DNA of 64,000 nucleotides from Sulfurovum riftiae (lineage in GTDB: Bacteria > Campylobacterota > Campylobacteria > Campylobacterales > Sulfurovaceae). Location: positions 1 through 64,000 of the forward strand of contig NZ_LNKT01000023.1 in the NCBI RefSeq assembly GCF_001595645.1. Direction: 5' to 3'. Each line of letters opens with the position of its first letter. The first letter of the stretch is position 1. The notes under the pieces were generated by a model. It had not been told where the DNA came from and ran no database searches. It was given only the letters and a program-made list of their open reading frames with translations. A program made the position numbers and the translations under genes. Below, in pieces: positions 45,335-53,283 of the stretch.

Positions 45335-46126
45335 ATGAAAATAGTTATGCTGTTCCTGCTTCCGTTGTTTATGTTCGCGAAGGTGCACTACGCCAAGGTA
45401 GAGCCATATGAGACCGTGGTATTGAAATCTGCTGTGAGCGGACTTGTTCTGGAAGCCGATCTTGAAGCTGAGGGAAGCCTTGTGAACGACCTGCGTGTGA
45501 TCCATATAGATGATGTGCTCGACAAAGCGAACCTGAAAGATTCACAGACCAGCCTGCTGCTGTTTGAGAGAATGCTTGAGATCAACCGGGAGATCGCGGA
45601 GAGTCTCAAAGAAAGTGTCAAAAGACAGGAAGGGTACTACAGGCGTATCTCCAAACTGACGACGGCTTCAAAAACGCAGAAAGACAACGCTTACAGTACC
45701 TATACTTCGGCAAAGACCCAGTATCTCTCTACCAAGGAGAAGATCGTCACCCTGCAGAAGCAGATCATCGATATGAAATACCGCATCACGCAGTTGGAAG
45801 ACATGATACAGAAGAAATCGATCGTACTTTTCAACCGCTATCTGTACAAATTGATGGTACGTACCGGTGACTATGTCAATCCGGGTACGCCGCTGGCAGA
45901 AGTGCATGATATGAGTAAAGCCAAATTGGTCCTGTTTCTGGAGCCTGAAGAGCTCAAAGGTGTAAAAAGAAAAACTGTCTATATTGACGGCAGGAAGACA
46001 AAGTACAAAGTGAACAAAGTGTGGAGCGTTGCGGATGAGAAATTCATCTCCTCCTACCGTGCAGAGATCTATCTGCCGGCACCCAAAGAGAAATTCTCAC
46101 AACTGTTGAAGGTGGAAATCAAATGA
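45335..46126 (+). CDS. HlyD-like periplasmic adaptor protein
   Basis: 263 residues with a signal peptide (to about residue 15), a half-lipoyl motif (VSGLVLEADLEAEGSLV), a long coiled-coil hairpin (about 60-160), and the second half-lipoyl segment RTGDYVNPGTPLAEVHDMSK. It resembles membrane fusion proteins, yet no transporter adjoins it. Instead it overlaps the molybdopterin enzyme gene by four bases. The pairing is unusual and its meaning is not clear. Confidence 0.75.
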   Translation: MKIVMLFLLPLFMFAKVHYAKVEPYETVVLKSAVSGLVLEADLEAEGSLVNDLRVIHIDDVLDKANLKDSQTSLLLFERMLEINREIAESLKESVKRQEGYYRRISKLTTASKTQKDNAYSTYTSAKTQYLSTKEKIVTLQKQIIDMKYRITQLEDMIQKKSIVLFNRYLYKLMVRTGDYVNPGTPLAEVHDMSKAKLVLFLEPEELKGVKRKTVYIDGRKTKYKVNKVWSVADEKFISSYRAEIYLPAPKEKFSQLLKVEIK

Positions 46127-47910
46127 AAAAAACAGCCTGCGGACTGGATTGTTACGATGCATGTAAGATCCTTGTAGAGGGAGATACAGCCAAAATAAAA
46201 GGGGATGAGACCCACCCTGTCGGCAACGGTGCGCTTTGTGCCTTGCTGAACAAATATATGCATGAAGAGAAGCGAATAGAGACGCCGCGTGTGAACGGCA
46301 AAGAAGTAAGTATGGAAGAGGCGATGGCAGCTGTGGCCGAAGCGTTCAGAGAAAAGGAAAGCCTGCTCTGGAGAGGTTCGGGCAATATGGGCCTGATGCA
46401 GGATGTCAGCAACCTCTTTATGGAGCGTATAGGCGGTACCCTTACCAGCGGCAGCCTGTGCGATGCGGCCGGTGATGCCGGTATTATGATGGGCCGTGGG
46501 GTGAATCGTATCCTGCCGCCAGAACAGATCGCCAAAGCAGATACGATTGTGGTGTGGGGCCGTAACCTGACAGTGACCAATTCGCATATTATGCCTTTTA
46601 TCGAAGGCAAAAATCTGGTGGTGATCGACCCTGTAAAGACCGCTATTGCAAAAAAGGCGGATTTCCATATGCAGATCGAACCGCGGATGGATTATTATAT
46701 TGCGATCATGCTGGCACGTTTTGTGTTTATGGAGGACGGACAGGATGACGAATGGTTGGAGGAGTTCGCTTCGGAGTATGAGGATTTCTATGACTACACA
46801 AGAGAGCATCGCATCAAGGCGATATTGGAGCATATAGGAACGGACTTGGGAGAGATGGGTACGATCATAGAGCATATACGTGACAAGAAAGTTGTCTTTC
46901 TTGTGGGTGCAGGTGTGCAGAAATATTCGACCGGTTCCTACACACTGCATGCTATCGATTCTCTTGCAGCGGTCCTTGGACTCTTCGGTAAAGAGGGGTG
47001 CGGTGTACATTACCTTGGTAACTCGAGACTCGGTTTCGAAGATCCGTTTGCCGTCAAGACCAGGCGTGTTCCCAAAGCGACCACCCCTTTTTCACAATTC
47101 GATACGGTGCTCGTTCAGGGAGGCAATCCTGCCGAATCCATGCCAGACAGCAATCGGGTGAGGGAAGAGCTGGAAAAGGTCAAGAACCTGATCTATTTTG
47201 GTCTCTACGAGAATGAGACCTCCAAAATGGCAGATATCGTTATTCCGGCAAAGAACTTTTTTGAAAAAGAGGATGTTCGGCTCAGTTACGGACATCAATA
47301 TGTCGAAAAGATGAACCGGGTCAAAGAGAGCGATATCGGTATCAGTGAGTATGACTTTACAAAATATCTCTTCGAGAGATTTGGGTTTGACGGGCTGAAG
47401 CGCGAAGAGGACTATATAGACCTCTGGCTCGATCAGTGTGAAAAGAGAGATGGACAGCATGTCTCACCTGCCCATCACGAGGCTCCATATGAAGAGGGGT
47501 TCGGTGAAGAGAACGATGACGAGTTCGAGTTCATCGATGATTACGATGATGACTTCATCAATACCAAACGTTTCAGAAAATACCGGAAAGTGAGTAAGAA
47601 CAAACCCAAAGACGAGACCTTCTGGCTGCTTTCTCCCAAGTCGGCAAAGTCACTTAATACACAGTTCGTCAGAGATGAACGGGTGCAGTTGCATCCGGAA
47701 GCCGGTTATGAGGAGGGGGAACGTGTACGTGTAAGTTCCAACTATGGATCATATGAGTTCACAGTAAAGGTCAATGAGGATGTTAAGTCCAATTGTGTGG
47801 TCATCACGAACAACACCGTTGGAGTGAACTATTTGACCCCGTCCATTCTCAGCGATGAGGGTGAGAATGCCTGTTACCAGGAAATCAAGGTGACAATAGA
47901 GAGGGCCTAA
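46123..47910 (+). CDS. Molybdopterin oxidoreductase (DMSO reductase family), cytoplasmic
   Basis: 595 residues. The N-terminal 4Fe-4S ligands are Cys6, Cys10, Cys14 and Cys39 (CGLDCYDAC ... GNGALC). The molybdopterin domain includes SGSLCDAAGDAG, where Cys113 is a candidate Mo ligand, and a C-terminal dinucleotide-binding barrel. No Tat signal is present, so it should be cytoplasmic, though its partner gene encodes an exported adaptor. A strongly acidic insert (about 468-488, with EENDDEFEFIDDYDDDF) precedes the last domain. The length is short for formate dehydrogenase or nitrate reductase; the substrate is unknown. No small electron-transfer subunit adjoins. Confidence 0.85.
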   Translation: MKKTACGLDCYDACKILVEGDTAKIKGDETHPVGNGALCALLNKYMHEEKRIETPRVNGKEVSMEEAMAAVAEAFREKESLLWRGSGNMGLMQDVSNLFMERIGGTLTSGSLCDAAGDAGIMMGRGVNRILPPEQIAKADTIVVWGRNLTVTNSHIMPFIEGKNLVVIDPVKTAIAKKADFHMQIEPRMDYYIAIMLARFVFMEDGQDDEWLEEFASEYEDFYDYTREHRIKAILEHIGTDLGEMGTIIEHIRDKKVVFLVGAGVQKYSTGSYTLHAIDSLAAVLGLFGKEGCGVHYLGNSRLGFEDPFAVKTRRVPKATTPFSQFDTVLVQGGNPAESMPDSNRVREELEKVKNLIYFGLYENETSKMADIVIPAKNFFEKEDVRLSYGHQYVEKMNRVKESDIGISEYDFTKYLFERFGFDGLKREEDYIDLWLDQCEKRDGQHVSPAHHEAPYEEGFGEENDDEFEFIDDYDDDFINTKRFRKYRKVSKNKPKDETFWLLSPKSAKSLNTQFVRDERVQLHPEAGYEEGERVRVSSNYGSYEFTVKVNEDVKSNCVVITNNTVGVNYLTPSILSDEGENACYQEIKVTIERA

Positions 47911-47920
47911 AACCCTCTCT
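47898..47920. terminator. Hairpin holding both convergent stop codons in its loop
   Basis: Stem AGAGAGGG/CCCTCTCT with the loop CCTAAAA (47906-47912). The loop contains TAA of the molybdopterin gene (47908-47910) and, on the minus strand, TAG of the Cys-repeat gene (47907-47909). No T tract follows on the + strand. Confidence 0.7.
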
Positions 47921-48155
47921 CTGCCCGGCACATCTGTTTAAGGTCATTCTCTTTGATCTTCCAGCAGCTTCTCTTGTGTTCGGCGGTCGCTTCACAATAA
48001 GCCTGCATATCGCTGTTCTTTATCTGCCAGCAGGCTTTCTTCCCTTCGAATTTACTTTCACATAAATGCCTTTTGTCATCGTTCTTTATCTGCCAGCAGT
48101 ATTTGGCATACCCCATACTGCTTGACAATAGAAGTATCGCTATGATCTTATGCAT
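47907..48155 (-). CDS. Exported cysteine-repeat peptide (three 22-residue units)
   Basis: 82 residues: a signal peptide (to about residue 17) and three tandem units CWxIKxxDxxxxxC with cysteines at 20/32, 42/54 and 64/76, each pair 12 apart and each unit exactly 22 residues from the next. Each unit probably carries one disulfide or is a small helical hairpin. The start overlaps the AI-2E permease gene by eight bases, so it is likely cotranscribed. I do not recognise the family. Confidence 0.72.
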   Translation of the reverse strand: MHKIIAILLLSSSMGYAKYCWQIKNDDKRHLCESKFEGKKACWQIKNSDMQAYCEATAEHKRSCWKIKENDLKQMCRAERGF

Positions 48156-49194
48156 CTTTCTTTGCCTTCATATCCCCGCCTGAACCAAGAAGGGTAGCGA
48201 TCCATTGTGTATTGGGCTGAGTATCGAGTGCGATCTTGATGATGACGGTCAGCGGTACGGAGAGAAGCATACCGACCGGACCAAGCAGCCATCCCCAGAA
48301 GATGAGTGAGAGAAAGACTATCAGTGTGGAGAGCCCAAGGCCTTTGCCCAGGATGCGTGGCTCCAAAATGGAACCAATAGTGATATTGACGGCGAGATAG
48401 CCACCCGCTACGATCAGTGCCGTGGTGAAGTTGTACTGGACCAGTGCCATCAGGACAGCAGGTATGGCGGCCAGGATGGACCCGATATTGGGGATGAAGT
48501 TCAGCAGGAAGGCAAGCAGTCCCCAGAGTACGGCGTAGTGGATCCCCATCAGTTTCAGGAAGATGGTGATGATAATGCCTGTTGCTGCTGAGGTGAGGGC
48601 TTTGAGCAGTATGTAATGTTTGATCTTGTCACTTACCTCTATGAGTGTCGCCAAGCCATTATGATGATTCGTCTGGCTTAACTTTTCAGAGAATTGTGAG
48701 ATCTCCAGAAGCATGAATATAACGATCAGGATGATCATGAATGAGTTGGTCAGGAGAGAGCCGAAACTCTTGAGCGTTACGGCAATGTAGCGCATGACAG
48801 AGTCAGTATGGAACATGGCCAGCATATCCTCTTTGGGAACATGCAGTCCCCATTTATCCAGGACTTCGAACATATGTCGGAGATCCGTACGCAGCTTGAC
48901 CTCATACAGTGGTACATTCTGGCTGAAGTCCTGCACGGAGTTGCCTATAAGTGTGATCATCGAACTGATGACAAGTACAAGGAAGAGCACGATGATGGCC
49001 AGGGATGGGATCTCCCCAAGCCCGAGTTTTTTGAGCCACAGATAAAAAGGGGAGAGTATGGTGGCAAGGAAAAGGGAGAGCAGGAAAGGTACGACAATGA
49101 CCGCTGCTGCCTTGACCCCTGCCAGTATGATGACAATAGAGGCCAGCACCATCAGCGTGTAGCCTATATTCACATGTTTCGCCTGCATCTTCAT
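48148..49194 (-). CDS. AI-2E family (PerM/TqsA-like) membrane transporter
   Basis: 348 residues with about eight membrane helices: an N-terminal cluster (VIILAGVKAAAVIVVPFLLSL), a cytoplasmic or periplasmic helical region (about 95-150), and a C-terminal cluster including NFIPNIGSILAAIPAVLMAL and SILEPRILGKGLGLSTLIVF. The last two segments are the family signatures. Family members include TqsA and Na+/H+ antiporter-like proteins, so the substrate cannot be assigned. Confidence 0.92.
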   Translation of the reverse strand: MKMQAKHVNIGYTLMVLASIVIILAGVKAAAVIVVPFLLSLFLATILSPFYLWLKKLGLGEIPSLAIIVLFLVLVISSMITLIGNSVQDFSQNVPLYEVKLRTDLRHMFEVLDKWGLHVPKEDMLAMFHTDSVMRYIAVTLKSFGSLLTNSFMIILIVIFMLLEISQFSEKLSQTNHHNGLATLIEVSDKIKHYILLKALTSAATGIIITIFLKLMGIHYAVLWGLLAFLLNFIPNIGSILAAIPAVLMALVQYNFTTALIVAGGYLAVNITIGSILEPRILGKGLGLSTLIVFLSLIFWGWLLGPVGMLLSVPLTVIIKIALDTQPNTQWIATLLGSGGDMKAKKDA

Positions 49195-49250
49195 CCCTGT
49201 TTTCAGATTTATGTTATTATAGCAAAGATTAGAATGATGAAAGGCAAGTG

Positions 49251-49352
49251 ATGAAAAAAGAGCGAATCATACTGGCAGTGCTGATGGTCGCAGCCGTTTT
49301 TCTGTTGACTGCATGCAGTACCTATATCATCCCCATACCTATCCCGGTGTAA
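49251..49352 (+). CDS. Tiny lipoprotein, 33 residues
   Basis: ATG AAA AAA GAG ... to TAA at 49350-49352. The N-terminus MKKERIILAVLMVAAVFLL is followed by the lipobox LTAC, leaving a mature lipopeptide of only 12 residues, CSTYIIPIPIPV. AAAGG lies six bases before the ATG. The next small gene begins four bases after the stop. Too short for most gene finders; the n-region, hydrophobic core and lipobox make it credible. It may be lost from automated annotation. Confidence 0.65.
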   Translation: MKKERIILAVLMVAAVFLLTACSTYIIPIPIPV

Positions 49353-49356
49353 ACAG

Positions 49357-49542
49357 ATGCCTCTTTACAAGTGGTTTGTTATTATCACATCAGTAGTAGT
49401 GACATTGATATACCCTGAATATGTGTTTGGAGCCATAGGGATTTTGTTTCTGGTCATCATACTTCTGCTTGTCGTGATCGATGTGGTTGCAGATGTTTAT
49501 ATTATCGTTGCGGTTTTTTTGCAGAGATTCAGGGACAAGTAA
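49357..49542 (+). CDS. Small two-helix membrane protein
   Basis: 61 residues, almost entirely two hydrophobic segments (about 5-20 and 24-55) and a basic end (LQRFRDK). No ribosome site of its own is visible; it starts four bases after the 33-residue lipoprotein gene, suggesting translational coupling. Unknown function. Confidence 0.5.
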   Translation: MPLYKWFVIITSVVVTLIYPEYVFGAIGILFLVIILLLVVIDVVADVYIIVAVFLQRFRDK

Positions 49543-49640
49543 AAAATTTTGAAATACATTCTTTTTTTGGGAGGGTGTATGATTGATATAAGACAAAAAG
49601 TATGAAAATATGTATGAAAAATGCTATAAGGAGATTTCGT

Positions 49641-49685
49641 ATGGTAAGAAAAACATCTCCAAAAAGAGGTTGGTTAAAAGAATAG
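49641..49685 (+). CDS. Possible 14-residue peptide ORF with strong ribosome site
   Basis: AAGGAG six bases before ATG, then MVRKTSPKRGWLKE and TAG. In the same frame, reading past the TAG continues for another 16 codons to TGA. It may be the relic of a gene, or chance. It sits in AT-rich DNA just before the toxin-antitoxin pair. Confidence 0.2.
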   Translation: MVRKTSPKRGWLKE

Positions 49686-49777
49686 TTTCCTTGGATTGAA
49701 AATCAAGAAAGAAGATTGTTGACACGCTTTGCATGAGGTTTAAATAGTCATTGGCACTGCTTTAATTCCACATTGGC

Positions 49778-49783
49778 TATAAT
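49778..49783 (+). promoter_or_regulatory. -10 box of mntA, leaderless spacing
   Basis: TATAAT whose end is six bases before the mntA ATG at 49790. With the usual 6-8 bases from -10 to +1, transcription would start at or next to the ATG. No Shine-Dalgarno sequence is present. Confidence 0.6.
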
Positions 49784-49789
49784 TAATCT

Positions 49790-50146
49790 ATGAAGAAAAA
49801 ATTAATAGAGATACTTGGAGCGGATGATAATGTTCAGTTTGCCTATCTGTTTGGTTCTTATGCCGATGATAGTTTTACAGAGAAGAGTGATGTCGATATA
49901 GCCGTGTACCTTTATGACCATAGTTTTGATGCTAAAATCTCTTTGCATCACACCCTGGAAAAAGCACTCTATAAAGATGTCGATATGGTCTGTTTGAACG
50001 AAGTGAAAAATATTTATCTTCTTGAGAATATTCTTAACAACGGCATATTAATGAAAGATCATGAGGATCGTGATTTTTTTGAAGTGAAAAAGCAGCATGA
50101 GATCATAGATTTCAAAAATTTCAAAAGATATATCGATGCGGCATAA
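49790..50146 (+). CDS. mntA: MntA-type nucleotidyltransferase antitoxin
   Basis: 118 residues of the minimal nucleotidyltransferase fold. The catalytic signature GSx10DxD is exact: Gly22-Ser23, ten residues, Asp34-Val-Asp36. In studied MntA/HepT pairs the antitoxin adenylylates a tyrosine near the HepT active site. The gene overlaps hepT by 11 bases. Base composition is richer in A+T than in the surrounding genes, consistent with transfer. It is probably translated from a leaderless transcript (see -10 box at 49778). Confidence 0.9.
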   Translation: MKKKLIEILGADDNVQFAYLFGSYADDSFTEKSDVDIAVYLYDHSFDAKISLHHTLEKALYKDVDMVCLNEVKNIYLLENILNNGILMKDHEDRDFFEVKKQHEIIDFKNFKRYIDAA

Positions 50147-50546
50147 AATAGAAGCGAAGATTAAAAAAGTTGACTACTATGTCAGTCTGCTTGAAGAGTA
50201 TAAAGTCAATTGCAAAGAGCGTTTTGTTTCCGATCCTATGTTTGAGGGTGCGTTGTTACACTATCTTTATCTTGCGAGTGACGGATGCATTGCTATTGCC
50301 GAAATGGTTTTGAAGTATAAAAATATTGGTCGTGCGCAAAGTTATTATGATGCCATCGATACACTTGGTGAACACAATATCATTCCAAGAGAGTTTGCAT
50401 ACGGCTTTGCCAAAATCGCCTCTTTCAGGAATTTTCTTGCACATGATTATGAAAAGATCGATTATGTTGTTATTTGCGAGGAAGCCCTGGAGAAGCTTGA
50501 TGAAATTCGCGAGTACTTGAAACTGATAGACAAGTGTTTAAAGTAG
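50136..50546 (+). CDS. hepT: HepT-type HEPN RNase toxin
   Basis: 136 residues, helical, with the HEPN ribonuclease motif Arg98-NFLA-His103-Asp-Tyr105 (Rx4HxY); Tyr105 is the residue modified by MntA in characterised systems. The start lies inside mntA (11-base overlap), the usual order for this type VII toxin-antitoxin pair. No mobile-element genes adjoin, but the module is flanked by AT-rich non-coding DNA. Confidence 0.9.
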   Translation: MRHKIEAKIKKVDYYVSLLEEYKVNCKERFVSDPMFEGALLHYLYLASDGCIAIAEMVLKYKNIGRAQSYYDAIDTLGEHNIIPREFAYGFAKIASFRNFLAHDYEKIDYVVICEEALEKLDEIREYLKLIDKCLK

Positions 50547-50838
50547 GATTTTTGTTGGTAAAATTGGGTTTATGTTAGGGAACTAGGCATTTTGGAAGAA
50601 AAAATATTTCCAAAATACCCTTTTCATTTTCGAAATAAATAATTTAATGTTTTCAAAGAACGTCCATTATGTCAATCGGCAAATCCTGCCTGTACCAAAG
50701 TTTAAGTTTAAACCCGTTCTAAACAAGCTTAAACGGAATGTCAAAATCCCTTATTTACGAGCTTTGCTCGTCTAAGGATTGGACATTTTCCCGGAAAACT
50801 TAATCTTTCGAATTTGAATTGCTTTCAACACACTCTGC
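50547..50838. other. Non-coding stretch after hepT
   Basis: AT-rich with no convincing gene. It holds a hairpin ACGAGC-TTT-GCTCGT (50758-50772) and inverted repeats GTTTAAG/CTTAAAC around 50700-50735. A 42-codon frame at 50647-50775 has no ribosome site and is not called. Confidence 0.6.
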
Positions 50839-50927
50839 TATAATATCACCAATAATAAACTAAAGATTCCGGATGCCCGTAGGAAATACCCTTGGGTGCA
50901 AGTCCGGAATGACGTAATGGATAGAAT
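50839..50927 (+). promoter_or_regulatory. argD promoter and structured leader
   Basis: TATAAT at 50839-50844, then an 8-pair closing stem ATTCCGGA (50866-50873)/TCCGGAAT (50903-50910). The enclosed 29 bases contain TGCCC/GGG(T)GCA and ACCC-TT-GGGT pairing options. The stem ends 17 bases before the argD ATG, which has no Shine-Dalgarno. I recognise no riboswitch class. It may be a cis-regulatory RNA of arginine synthesis (inference). Confidence 0.5.
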
Positions 50928-52112
50928 ATGACATTAGAAGAATTAGACAAACAATACGTACTGCAGACCTATGCGCGTGACTATACGAATTTTGTAAAGG
51001 GTGTGGGTTCTACACTGTACGATGAGAACGGGCGTGACTATATTGACTTTGCTTCGGGGATCGCTGTGAACTCTGTGGGGCATGGAAATGAGAGACTGAC
51101 CAATGCCATTTGTGAACAGGCGAAGAAGATCATCCATATTTCGAACCTGCAGGTCATTGAGCCGCAGGCGAAACTGGCGCAGAGAATGGTAGAGCTTTCG
51201 GGGTATGACATGGGTGTATTCTTCGCCAACTCGGGTGCAGAGGCGAATGAAGGTGCCATCAAGATCGCACGTAAGTACGGTGAGACGAAGTTCGAGAACA
51301 AGCGCTACAAGGTCATTACCCTTGAGCACTCTTTCCACGGACGTACCATCACTACTGTGAAGGCAACAGGACAGAAGAGTTTCCATACACCGAACTTCTC
51401 ACCGTATCCGGCAGGGTTCTCCTATGAGAAATCCATAGAAGATGTCTACAAGGCCATCGATGACGAGACCGTGGCGGTACTCATCGAACTGGTACAGGGC
51501 GAGGGCGGTGTCCAGCCTTTTGAAAAAGAGGAAATACAGAAACTTGCAGCCCACCTCAAAGAGAAAAATGTACTGCTCATCGTCGATGAGGTACAGACCG
51601 GTGTGTACAGAACGGGTGAATTTCTGGCTTCCAACCTCTATGAGATAGAGCCGGATATCGTCACCCTTGCCAAAGGGCTTGGCGGCGGTGTGCCCATCGG
51701 TGCGGTAATGACGAAGCATAAGGATGTATTGAGTGCGGGGGATCACGGGAGTACCTTTGGAGGGAACTATTTGAGTACAGCGGCAGGACTTGCAGTACTT
51801 GACATACTCTCCGAATTGTACGATAGCGGCAGGCTGGATGAGACATTGATCTATTTTGAGCAGAAGCTTCGGGAAACAGCAGCAAAACATGACAACCTTT
51901 TTGAAAAAGAGGTGGGGCTTGGCCTGATGCGTGGACTTCGTGCAAAAAGTGCCGAGATCCAGGGCAGTGTGATCACGAACAGTTTGAAAGCAGGACTGGT
52001 CATACTGAAGGCGGGTCGGAATACAGTACGTTTCCTGCCGAGTTTAACGATCAGCAAAAATGAGATAGATGAGGGGTTCAAACGTTTTGAAACGGCTATA
52101 TCTTCTCTGTAG
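50928..52112 (+). CDS. argD: Acetylornithine aminotransferase
   Basis: Fourth step of arginine synthesis (N-acetylglutamate semialdehyde to N-acetylornithine), PLP-dependent class III. 394 residues; the PLP Lys is 249 in TLAKGLGGGVPIGAV; NSGAEANEGAIKIAR (about 101-115) and the pyridine-contacting DEVQTGVYRTG are present. No ribosome site precedes the ATG; a structured leader does. It could also act on succinyldiaminopimelate, as ArgD does in some bacteria. Confidence 0.95.
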   Translation: MTLEELDKQYVLQTYARDYTNFVKGVGSTLYDENGRDYIDFASGIAVNSVGHGNERLTNAICEQAKKIIHISNLQVIEPQAKLAQRMVELSGYDMGVFFANSGAEANEGAIKIARKYGETKFENKRYKVITLEHSFHGRTITTVKATGQKSFHTPNFSPYPAGFSYEKSIEDVYKAIDDETVAVLIELVQGEGGVQPFEKEEIQKLAAHLKEKNVLLIVDEVQTGVYRTGEFLASNLYEIEPDIVTLAKGLGGGVPIGAVMTKHKDVLSAGDHGSTFGGNYLSTAAGLAVLDILSELYDSGRLDETLIYFEQKLRETAAKHDNLFEKEVGLGLMRGLRAKSAEIQGSVITNSLKAGLVILKAGRNTVRFLPSLTISKNEIDEGFKRFETAISSL

Positions 52113-53283
52113 TTTCCTGTTCGTTACATCCCTCTGGGCGGATGAACTGGAAAGTATTCTTTCCGAGAACAAATCACTTCTCTTTGATTACCAGTTCCAG
52201 AGTAATGAACTGCAGAGTGACATACTCTCGAAGAGCTGGATCAACCCGGTAACGGTGAGGTATGGAAAAGACTATACGACACGTTTTAAAACCGGAACGA
52301 TCGATACAGGGAACTTTTCTGTCTATATAGACCAGCCCATCTTCAGGTCGGGCGGGATCTACTATGCCATCAAATACTCCGGCGCTCTGCGTAATGCCAA
52401 CAGGGCAGATATTACACTGCAGAGACGACAGATGATCGGTGATGCGGTTTCCATCCTCTTTCAGCTGAAGAAGATCAGGCTTGAACAGCAGAAGATGAGA
52501 TACCAGGTCAAGAACGATCTTATCGATATACAGCAGAAGCGCGACAGCTATGAAGCTGGGCTGCTGGACAGCAGTTTTCTTGACCAGGCGATACTCAAGA
52601 AGAGCCAGGATGAGACAGCCCTGCTTGAGATGAAGCTCAATGAGATGGAGTTGAAACAGCGTTTCTCACTCCTCAGTGACAAAGCACCGGAGAAGTTGAG
52701 ACTTCCGAAGCTGAAACTCATAGACAAGCAGAGCTATACGCGTGAGAACCTGGAGCTCAAACGTGACAGCATGCGTGCACTCGAAATGGACTACAAAGAG
52801 AAGGTCACCTGGGCAAAATATCTTCCTACGGTTTCCCTTAACGCTCAATACAACAACGGCGATCTCAACCCGCTTTTCCCCAGCCCGAATTTGAATGAAG
52901 CCTATTACAATTACGGTTTCTCTGTTTCGATGCCTCTGGATGTCAATGCCTTCAGCGATATAGAGTTGAGCAAAGTGGAAAAGCTTAGAGCGGCTACGGA
53001 AGTGCTGGACAGAAAAGATACAATCAGCGAAGAGTATGACTGGATACGCAACAGTCTGGGGATATTGGACAGGAAGATCGCACTTGCCAGAAAAGATGAG
53101 AAGATCTACGGCAATCTCTACAAGGTGACGAAGAACCTTGTTCAGGCAGGAGAGAAAACTTCTCTGGATGCCGATGTGATGAAGAACTCCCTGCAGATCA
53201 GAAAGATCGATCAGCGTATCTACAGCATAGATAAGCAGATACAGCTGCTCAAGCTTTACATACGGGTCGAAAATGTACTTTAG
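52069..53283 (+). CDS. TolC-family outer membrane protein
   Basis: About 400 residues: signal peptide (LKRLYLLCSFLFVTSLWA), then a long helical OEP-type body with two related halves. The frame opens at an ATG inside argD (52069). A TTG at 52087 with GAGGGG ten bases upstream would give a cleaner signal peptide, so the start is uncertain. It overlaps argD at its start and the methyltransferase gene at its end. No adaptor or pump adjoins, unlike the TolC at 12058. Confidence 0.8.
   Translation: MRGSNVLKRLYLLCSFLFVTSLWADELESILSENKSLLFDYQFQSNELQSDILSKSWINPVTVRYGKDYTTRFKTGTIDTGNFSVYIDQPIFRSGGIYYAIKYSGALRNANRADITLQRRQMIGDAVSILFQLKKIRLEQQKMRYQVKNDLIDIQQKRDSYEAGLLDSSFLDQAILKKSQDETALLEMKLNEMELKQRFSLLSDKAPEKLRLPKLKLIDKQSYTRENLELKRDSMRALEMDYKEKVTWAKYLPTVSLNAQYNNGDLNPLFPSPNLNEAYYNYGFSVSMPLDVNAFSDIELSKVEKLRAATEVLDRKDTISEEYDWIRNSLGILDRKIALARKDEKIYGNLYKVTKNLVQAGEKTSLDADVMKNSLQIRKIDQRIYSIDKQIQLLKLYIRVENVL

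Noticed and set aside
46123-47910. Assignment as formate dehydrogenase or nitrate reductase
   Set aside because: Too short, no Tat signal, no selenocysteine-type site and no partner subunits; only the general family is supported.
50647-50775. 42-codon open frame between hepT and argD
   Set aside because: No ribosome site, no signal or domain, and it overlaps palindromic non-coding sequence.
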